A stretch of DNA of 29,438 nucleotides from Phil1 sp964612925 (GTDB lineage Bacteria; Bacillota; Clostridia; Christensenellales; CAG-138). Location of the stretch: contig CAZTFU010000023.1 of NCBI GenBank assembly GCA_964612925.1, positions 1-29,438 on the forward strand, read 5' to 3'. Positions 24,084 to 29,438 of the stretch are shown piece after piece. Positions within the stretch are counted from its first letter, which is position 1, and the number at the start of each line of letters is the position of its first letter. The position numbers and the translations under genes were made by a program. The notes under the pieces were generated by a model. It had not been told where the DNA came from. It did no database searches and was given only the letters and a program-made list of their open reading frames with translations.

Positions 24084-25136
24084 TCAGATGCTTTTTATAT
24101 CTCCGCGGTCCGTGACCACGTTAAAGCCAATATTTTCCATGCGCTTTGCCAATGCCATTACGCTTTGTGCGGACTCCTCACCCGTGCTTATCTTGTTTTC
24201 GTAAAGCTCGTACTTTTTGCGCACATTAAGCGGGGAAAGGTTGGGCATAACAACGTTTGCGCCGGCAAGTATACCCTCCTCACGCCCATTGGGGCTTATA
24301 GTACCGAGCGCCGTGGTCGCGGGCAGCAATATGTTCGGCCGTATCAAGCGCACAAGGGAAAGTAAGCGCACAGTCGCCTCCGCCGTGCCCGCGGGGAATG
24401 ATGCAAACGGCGTTTGATTGTGCGGTATGAACGGGCCTATGCCGCACATGTCGGGTCGAAACTCTTCAATAAATTTCAGATCCTTTGCAAGCGTGTAAAC
24501 GCTCTGATACGGCGAACCCACCATGAAGCCGCAACCCACCTGAAAGCCAAGATCCTTTAGGTCATAAAGGCAGCGCATTCTGTTTTCAAATGACATTTCC
24601 TTGGGGTGCAGTAGTTCATAATGTGCTTTGTCCGCCGTTTCATGCCTTAGAAGATACCTGTCCGCACCCGAAGAACGCATTGCGGCATATTCCTCACGGC
24701 TGTATTCGCCAAGCGAAAGCGTTACCGCGCAATCGGGAAACCCTCCCTTTATCTTGGAGACTATATCGCATATCGTGCTTGTCGGCAGGCAGCGTTCTCC
24801 GCTTTGCAAAACGAACGTGCGGAAGCCGAGTGTGTACCCTTCTTCACAGCAACTAAGTATCTGCTCCTCATCAAGCGTATAGCGCGAACAATTCTTGTTG
24901 GAGCGGCGTATTCCGCAATAAAGGCAATCGTTTCTGCAAACATTGCTTATTTCTATAAGGCCGCGGATAAATATACTGTTGCCGTAATACTTGCGCCGAA
25001 CGCCGTCGGCAAGGGTACGCGCATGGTTCGCCGCCACATCATCATATTGGGACAGGAGGCACTCGTATTCCTCAAGCGAGAGCGAATGTAGGCTATAAAG
25101 CTTGTCTATAAGCTCAATGCTGTTCAACATCGTCAT
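24084..25136 (-). CDS. hydE: [FeFe]-hydrogenase maturase HydE (radical SAM)
   Basis: HydE is a radical SAM enzyme that processes the cysteine-ligated iron precursor made by HydG during assembly of the H-cluster. The 350-residue protein has CRNDCLYC, the CX3CX2C motif for the SAM-cleaving cluster, and the family stretch GFMVGSPYQSVYTLA, with GPFIPHNQTPF further on. The start at 25136 lies inside the upstream regulator gene (23-nt overlap); an ATG two codons later at 25130 is equally possible. Neither has a clear Shine-Dalgarno, suggesting translational coupling. Confidence 0.95.
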   Translation of the reverse strand: MTMLNSIELIDKLYSLHSLSLEEYECLLSQYDDVAANHARTLADGVRRKYYGNSIFIRGLIEISNVCRNDCLYCGIRRSNKNCSRYTLDEEQILSCCEEGYTLGFRTFVLQSGERCLPTSTICDIVSKIKGGFPDCAVTLSLGEYSREEYAAMRSSGADRYLLRHETADKAHYELLHPKEMSFENRMRCLYDLKDLGFQVGCGFMVGSPYQSVYTLAKDLKFIEEFRPDMCGIGPFIPHNQTPFASFPAGTAEATVRLLSLVRLIRPNILLPATTALGTISPNGREEGILAGANVVMPNLSPLNVRKKYELYENKISTGEESAQSVMALAKRMENIGFNVVTDRGDIKSI

Positions 25137-25383
25137 TCGTTACGTTTGAATATGCTGTTTTAACGCTGAGCCCTTCTATATTGCCAAGTCTGCCCGCCAG
25201 TGCGGATATGGTATCCTGCGGGGCATCAAGGGCAATGGACACAATGTTTATGCCCCTTGCGCGATACGGTATGCCCATGCGCCCTATTATGTATTCTCCG
25301 AATTCGTGAAGCACGGCGTTCAGCCGCTCAACGGCATCCGTACTTTCAACTATTATTGCCATAACTGCCACGCGGGTCTGCAT
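25114..25383 (-). CDS. TM1266-type iron-only hydrogenase system regulator
   Basis: Small protein of 89 residues matching the family typified by Thermotoga TM1266, annotated as iron-only hydrogenase system putative regulator, with an ACT/NikR-C-like ferredoxin fold. Seen: RVAVMAIIVEST at the N-terminus and GIPYRARGINIVSIALDAP in the middle, alternating strand and helix as expected. No DNA-binding domain is visible, so a regulatory role rests on family annotation and position rather than on sequence. It is the first gene of the maturation operon and overlaps hydE. The start at 25383 follows CGGAGGATG; a methionine at residue 8 is a weaker alternative. Confidence 0.85.
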   Translation of the reverse strand: MQTRVAVMAIIVESTDAVERLNAVLHEFGEYIIGRMGIPYRARGINIVSIALDAPQDTISALAGRLGNIEGLSVKTAYSNVTNDDVEQH

Positions 25384-25398
25384 ATTTCATCCTCCGAT

Positions 25399-25433
25399 AT
25401 AAAAATAGGTCGTACCCCCTCAGGGGCACGGCC
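25399..25433 (-). terminator. Terminator-like hairpin in the leader of the hyd operon (candidate attenuator)
   Basis: On the minus strand GGCCGTGCCCC (25423-25433) pairs with GGGGTACGACC (25408-25418) around the loop TGAG, with one mismatch and one G-U pair, then TATTTTTATAT. It sits between the operon promoter and the Shine-Dalgarno of the first gene. An upstream stretch GGGGC...CATG could pair with CATG...GCCCC of the hairpin as an antiterminator. Confidence 0.6.
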
Positions 25434-25504
25434 ATGGTAAAAAGCTGTGTGTATCATGCGGCCCCTTTCCGTCGGGGTAAGCACCCTTCCTGTCAGGTGA
25501 TATG

Positions 25505-25534
25505 ATTATAACATATCATACATGCCCAATGCAA
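25505..25534 (-). promoter_or_regulatory. Promoter of the hyd maturation operon
   Basis: On the minus strand TTGCAT (25529-25534), 18-bp spacer, TATAAT (25505-25510) with TGT before it (extended -10). The leader would be about 115 nt. It diverges from the glmS promoter. Confidence 0.7.
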
Positions 25535-25559
25535 CGAATGTAAAAAACGTTGTTCCATA

Positions 25560-25588
25560 TTGTTCGGCAATGATGCATATGTTAAAAT
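25560..25588 (+). promoter_or_regulatory. Promoter of glmS
   Basis: TTGTTC (25560-25565), 17-bp spacer, TAAAAT (25583-25588) with TGT before the -10 box. Transcription would start near 25595, about 50 nt before the ATG. Confidence 0.65.
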
Positions 25589-25646
25589 ATGTGCGACAAA
25601 AGATGAGTCTCCGCATGGAGTACCATTTCAAAAAGGGGGAATAAAA

Positions 25647-27473
25647 ATGTGCGGTATAGTTGGGTATATCGGCACGAGACAGGCGGCACCGCTGCTACTT
25701 GAGGGGCTTGAAAAGCTTGAATATCGCGGCTATGACAGCGCGGGAATGGCCACGGTAAACGCGGGCAGGATATGCGTTGCAAAAGAACGCGGGCGGCTTG
25801 ACGAGCTTAAAAAACTAACATCAAACGGCAGTGCGTTACATGGGTGCGTAGGCATAGGCCACACGCGCTGGGCCACGCACGGCGAACCGAACCGAACTAA
25901 TTCGCACCCGCATGTATCCCAAAGCGGGCGAGTGGTGCTGGTGCATAACGGCATAATAGAAAATTATGCCGAGCTGAAGGCATTTTTGATGGGCAAGGGG
26001 TGCACATTCACCTCCGAAACCGACTCGGAAGTAGCCGCACAGCTTATCGACCATTATTACGAAGGCGACCCGCTTGAGGCCGTAAGGCGGGCGGAGGCGC
26101 AGTTTATCGGCTCCTACGCAATGGGCATATTGTTCAGCGACAGGGAAGATGAGTTTATCGCCATACGCAAGGATAGCCCGCTTATAGTCGGCATCGGCGA
26201 GGGGGAAAACTTCATTGCATCCGACATTCCCGCGCTTTTGAAGTACACGCGCAGCATAATCCGTCTTGGCGAAAGGGAGCTTGCCGTTGTACGGCGCGAA
26301 GGGGTAAGCATATATTCAAGCGATGGTATGCCAATAAAGCGCAATGCCGAAACCGTTACATGGGATGCCGAAAGCGCCGAAAAGGGCGGCTATGACCATT
26401 TTATGCTGAAGGAAATAATGGAGCAGGGCGAGGCCGTGCGCCGTACCGTATCGCCACGGATAGCGGACGGGTGCGTTAAACTTGACCTTGAGCATATAAG
26501 TGATGATACCATACGCGGCCTTGACAGGGTGTATATAGTGGCCTGCGGCTCTTCCTATCATGTGGGCATGGTGGCACGCTATGCGCTTGAACGTTATGCG
26601 CATCTGCCCGTATACTGTGAGCTGGCAAGCGAGTTTAGATATGCCGCACCCATGCTTGACAAAAACACGCTTGTTATTATAATCAGCCAAAGCGGGGAAA
26701 CGCTTGACACCCTTTTTGCCCTCAGAGAGGCCAAGGCACGCGGCGCGCTGACGCTCAGCATAGTCAATGTTGTCGGTTCAAGCATAGCGGTGGAAAGCGA
26801 TGAGGTATTGTATACATGGGCGGGGCCCGAAATAGCCGTTGCCACAACCAAGGCATACAGCACTCAGCTTGTGCTTATGCAGCTTATAGCGATATACTTT
26901 GCCCGTGTGCGCGGCCGCATTTCGTGCGACGTGGAGCGGGAGCTGACAAGTGCACTTGAATCGCTTTGCACCACCATAGAAACCATTCTTTCGGACGCAA
27001 CGGACGTGCGTCACCTTGCGGCGGACTGCTATATGCAGCGCGACATATTCTTTATCGGCCGCAACATAGACCATGCGCTTGCGCTTGAGGGTTCCCTTAA
27101 ACTAAAGGAAATATCATATATCCATTCGGAAGCCTACCCCGCAGGCGAGCTGAAGCACGGCACCATATCGCTTATAGCACCCGGTACCACGGTGATTGCG
27201 CTGTGCACATATGACCCGCTGTGGGATAAGATGATAAGCAACATCCGCGAGGTTAAGGCTCGCGGGGCGAACGTGATAGCAATAGCCGTGGGCGAAGCAC
27301 GGCGCGGCACCACGGGCGCGGATCACGAGCTGATTCTGCCTGCCTGCCCCGAAATAGCGCGCCCCTGCGCAGCCGTTATACCGATGCAGCTTTTTGCATA
27401 CTACACGGCCCTTCTCAAGGGCTGCGACATCGATAAGCCACGCAACTTAGCCAAAAGCGTTACCGTAGAATAG
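25647..27473 (+). CDS. glmS: Glutamine-fructose-6-phosphate aminotransferase (isomerizing)
   Basis: Makes glucosamine-6-phosphate from fructose-6-phosphate and glutamine, the first committed step to UDP-GlcNAc and peptidoglycan. The 608-residue protein starts MCGIVGYIG, so Cys2 becomes the N-terminal nucleophile of the glutaminase domain. RWATHG and HNGIIENY belong to the same domain. Two SIS sugar-isomerase domains follow (ACGSSYHVGMVARYA, SQSGETLDTLFALREAK, and the second with EGSLKLKEISYIHSEA). It ends KPRNLAKSVTVE, the conserved C-terminal tail that closes the active site. I chose the ATG at 25647, after AAAGGGGGA, because Cys2 is required; the frame is open upstream to 25560. The short leader leaves no room for a glmS ribozyme. 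Confidence 0.97.
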   Translation: MCGIVGYIGTRQAAPLLLEGLEKLEYRGYDSAGMATVNAGRICVAKERGRLDELKKLTSNGSALHGCVGIGHTRWATHGEPNRTNSHPHVSQSGRVVLVHNGIIENYAELKAFLMGKGCTFTSETDSEVAAQLIDHYYEGDPLEAVRRAEAQFIGSYAMGILFSDREDEFIAIRKDSPLIVGIGEGENFIASDIPALLKYTRSIIRLGERELAVVRREGVSIYSSDGMPIKRNAETVTWDAESAEKGGYDHFMLKEIMEQGEAVRRTVSPRIADGCVKLDLEHISDDTIRGLDRVYIVACGSSYHVGMVARYALERYAHLPVYCELASEFRYAAPMLDKNTLVIIISQSGETLDTLFALREAKARGALTLSIVNVVGSSIAVESDEVLYTWAGPEIAVATTKAYSTQLVLMQLIAIYFARVRGRISCDVERELTSALESLCTTIETILSDATDVRHLAADCYMQRDIFFIGRNIDHALALEGSLKLKEISYIHSEAYPAGELKHGTISLIAPGTTVIALCTYDPLWDKMISNIREVKARGANVIAIAVGEARRGTTGADHELILPACPEIARPCAAVIPMQLFAYYTALLKGCDIDKPRNLAKSVTVE

Positions 27474-27604
27474 CAACACCCCACAGGCTCCCCTGCGCAC
27501 ACGGCGGAGTAAAAACAAGGCCAACGCCGATAAGGAGGGGGACGAAAGCGGCGGCTTTTAGGTGCTAAGCAGCTTTGCGGCAGATATTTTGTGCCGTGAC
27601 GAAG

Positions 27605-27644
27605 AAAAGCGCAGAAGATATCGTGATGTATCTTCTGCGCTTTT
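27605..27644. terminator. Strong bidirectional terminator between glmS and the surface protein gene
   Basis: A 16-bp perfect stem pairs 27605-27620 with 27629-27644 (core GCGCAGAAGATA and TATCTTCTGCGC), loop TCGTGATG. The stem ends in AAAA on one side and TTTTT on the other, so it can act on both strands. The rest of 27474-27711 shows no gene. Confidence 0.9.
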
Positions 27645-27711
27645 TCTAAAGTCAGGATGCAAGAAGCATCCGTAAAACCGTGTGTTTCCTATTTCAGAGC
27701 GCCTTGGGGGT

Positions 27712-29438
27712 TTAGTTTTGCTTGCGGCGGTGCGCCATCAGGATCAATGCGATGCCAGCTAAGCTTGAAACCATCAGTATTATCCAGAGGACAAGGTGGG
27801 AGGAATCTCCTGTCTGCGGCACATCCGTGGACAGCATGGAAAGAATTCTCTGCGGCACAAGGACAGTTCCGCAGTCTCCGCACACAACGCCCTCCGTCAG
27901 GCCGTTTTCCGTTTGGGTGGGTCTTACGGCAGGAACGGAAACGGGCCTGTGGTGATCGGGGTCGGTTTCTCCGTAGGCATCGTGGCAATGCTCGCAAATA
28001 GCCGGTTCGATGCAGGTAGCCGTGCCGCCGGAGCAGTCCACGGGGTCAGAATGATGATCGCTGTTTCGCGTACACACCTGATAATGCTGCCCTTTGCCGT
28101 TGCTGACGTAGTCACTGCCCCAGTTGTGGTTTGTTTCGTCAACGGAGCCGTAGGGCGTGCTGCAGTGTTCACAGGTAGCCTGTTCCGTGCAGGTAGCCGT
28201 ACCGCCGGAGCAGTCCACGGGATCAGAATGATGATCGCTGTTTCGCGTACACACCTGATAATGCTGCCCATTGCCGTTGCTGATATAGCCACTGTCCCAG
28301 TTGTGGTTCGTTTCGTCAACGGAGCCGTAGGGCGTGCTGCAATATTCACAGATAGCTTTTTCCGTACAGGTAGCCGTGCCGCCGGAGCAGTTCGCGGTTT
28401 CCGTGTGGTTGGAATCATTTTTACAGGTACGGGTGTGGGTATTGTTGTCGTTGCTCACCCAATCGCCCCAGTCATGCCCCAACTCAGTGCCGTAGGGCGT
28501 GCTGCAGTATTCACAGGTAGCTTTTTCCGTACAGGTAGCCGCGCCGCCGGAGCAGTTCGCGGTTTCCGTATGGTTGGAATCATTTTTACAGGTGCGGGTA
28601 TGGGTATTGTTGTCGTTGCTCACCCAATCGCCCCAGTCATGCCCCAACTCAGTGCCGTAGGGCGTGCTGCAGTATTCACAGGTAGCTTTTTCCGTGCAGG
28701 TAGCCGTGCCGCCGGAGCAACTCACGGTTTCCGCGTGGTTGGAATCATTTTTACAGGTGCGGGTATGGGTATCGTTGTTGTTGCTCACCCAATCGCCCCA
28801 GTCATGCCCCAACTCAGTGCCATAGGGCGTGTTACAGTATTCACAGGTAGCTTTTTCCGTACAGGTAGCCGCGCCGCCGGAGCAGTTCACAGGGTCAGAA
28901 TGATGATCGCTGTTTCGCGTACACACCTGATAATGCTGGCCGTTGCCGTTGCTGATGTAGTCACTGCCCCAGTTGTGGTTCGTTTCGTCAACGGAACCGT
29001 AGTGCGTGTTACAGTATTCACAGGTAGCCTGTTCCGTACAGGTAGCCGTGCCGCCGGAGCAGTTCGCGGTTTCCGTGTGGTTGGAATCATTTTTACAGGT
29101 ACGGGTGTGGGTATTGTTGTTGTTGCTCACCCAATCGCCCCAGTCATGCCCCAACTCAGTGCCGTAAGGCGTACTGCAGTATGCGCAGGTAGCTTTTTCC
29201 GTACAGGTAGCCGCGCCGCCGGAGCAGTTCACGGGGTCAGAATGATGATCGCTGTTTCGCGTACACACCTGATAATGCTGCTCGTTGCCGTTGTTGATAT
29301 AGTCACTGCCCCAGTTGTGGTTCGTTTCGTCAACAGAGCCATAGGGCGTGTTGCAATATTCACAGGTAGCTTTTTCCGTACAAGTAGCCGTGCCGCCGGA
29401 GCAGTTCACGGGGTCAGAATGATGATCGCTGTTTCGCG
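27712..29438 (-). CDS. Sortase-anchored repetitive Cys-rich surface protein, C-terminal part
   Basis: Partial gene: the frame stays open to the right edge, and the N-terminus lies outside the window. The visible 574 residues consist mostly of tandem repeats of two related modules, A (59 residues, with SVDETNHNW and QHYQVCTRNSDHHSDPV) and B (55 residues, with TELGHDWGDW and THTRTCKNDSNH). Both begin CSGG(T/A)ATC and contain the CxxC-like pair TCEYC. A last partial module leads into a linker with VCGDCG. The C-terminus has the sortase-type signal VPQTGD, a hydrophobic stretch (LVLWIILMVSSLAGIALILM) and a basic tail HRRKQN. It is therefore exported and covalently attached to the wall. The regular cysteines and histidines suggest metal binding or disulfides. 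GTG at 29409 is not a real start. Confidence 0.85.
   Translation of the reverse strand, partial: RNSDHHSDPVNCSGGTATCTEKATCEYCNTPYGSVDETNHNWGSDYINNGNEQHYQVCTRNSDHHSDPVNCSGGAATCTEKATCAYCSTPYGTELGHDWGDWVSNNNNTHTRTCKNDSNHTETANCSGGTATCTEQATCEYCNTHYGSVDETNHNWGSDYISNGNGQHYQVCTRNSDHHSDPVNCSGGAATCTEKATCEYCNTPYGTELGHDWGDWVSNNNDTHTRTCKNDSNHAETVSCSGGTATCTEKATCEYCSTPYGTELGHDWGDWVSNDNNTHTRTCKNDSNHTETANCSGGAATCTEKATCEYCSTPYGTELGHDWGDWVSNDNNTHTRTCKNDSNHTETANCSGGTATCTEKAICEYCSTPYGSVDETNHNWDSGYISNGNGQHYQVCTRNSDHHSDPVDCSGGTATCTEQATCEHCSTPYGSVDETNHNWGSDYVSNGKGQHYQVCTRNSDHHSDPVDCSGGTATCIEPAICEHCHDAYGETDPDHHRPVSVPAVRPTQTENGLTEGVVCGDCGTVLVPQRILSMLSTDVPQTGDSSHLVLWIILMVSSLAGIALILMAHRRKQN
28039..29438 (-). repeat. Tandem in-frame coding repeats, modules of 177 bp (A) and 165 bp (B)
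   Basis: Eight complete units read on the minus strand: A 29406-29230, B 29229-29065, A 29064-28888, B 28887-28723, B 28722-28558, B 28557-28393, A 28392-28216, A 28215-28039. Sequence beyond 29406 is the end of another A unit. Unit lengths follow from the spacing of the shared CSGG codons, which is exactly 165 or 177 bp. Copies are nearly identical in DNA, pointing to recent duplication or gene conversion. Confidence 0.9.

Noticed and set aside
25384..25646. glmS ribozyme or another known riboswitch upstream of glmS or of the hyd operon
   Set aside because: No matching core could be recognised by eye, and the glmS leader is too short. The hyd leader is kept only as an unclassified candidate attenuator.
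28039..29438. CRISPR-like or satellite repeat array
   Set aside because: The units are 165 or 177 bp, in frame, and encode conserved Cys-rich modules ending in a sortase signal; there are no short repeats with unique spacers.

Overview
The window looks like chromosomal DNA from a strictly anaerobic, Gram-positive member of the Bacillota, most likely class Clostridia. The grounds are a complete set of [FeFe]-hydrogenase maturases, an iron-sulfur (two-subunit) L-serine dehydratase, a sortase-type surface anchor, a MecA-like lipoprotein PBP, a G5/3D cell-wall protein next to rsmA, and sigma-A promoters with Gram-positive style Shine-Dalgarno sites. Most genes favour ATA for isoleucine; the gene at 8177-9943 does not. 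No rRNA, tRNA, CRISPR array or transposase was seen.

Layout. 40-2003 (minus): G5/3D cell-wall protein followed by rsmA, driven by a consensus promoter placed so that the mRNA should be leaderless. 2161-4311 (plus, divergent): class B PBP lipoprotein. 4395-6550: dapF, then a protein with two fused RluA-type pseudouridine synthase domains. 6588-8140: sdaAB-sdaAA. 8177-9943: a DUF3472-like lipoprotein with a trefoil-like N-terminal part, of different codon use and bracketed by 14-bp direct repeats, so probably inserted. 9944-10393: intergenic region with two inverted, related terminator hairpins around a hairpin-rich repeat-like segment. 10394-12520 (minus) and 12710-14559 (plus): divergent cassette of binding protein plus XdhC, and permease plus ATPase, suggesting molybdate or tungstate uptake tied to molybdenum-enzyme maturation.

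14764-21222 (plus): P1-family aminopeptidase, then a tight five-gene operon of NlpC/P60 peptidase, transglutaminase-like protein, diaminopimelate-decarboxylase-like enzyme, D-cysteine-desulfhydrase-like enzyme and Asp/Glu racemase. None has a signal peptide. Together they fit cytoplasmic salvage of cell-wall peptides and D-amino acids, and this is the best candidate for an undescribed pathway in the window. 21397-25383 (minus): TM1266-type regulator, hydE, hydG, hydF, preceded by a leader with a terminator-like hairpin. 25647-27473 (plus): glmS without room for the glmS ribozyme. 27712 to the right edge (minus): C-terminal part of a sortase-anchored surface protein made of two alternating Cys-rich repeat modules in the order A-B-A-B-B-B-A-A.

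The window is therefore rich in envelope functions (PBP, G5/3D protein, dapF, GlmS, peptide salvage, surface repeats), mixed with metal-enzyme maturation (Hyd proteins, XdhC and its transporter, Fe-S serine dehydratase).
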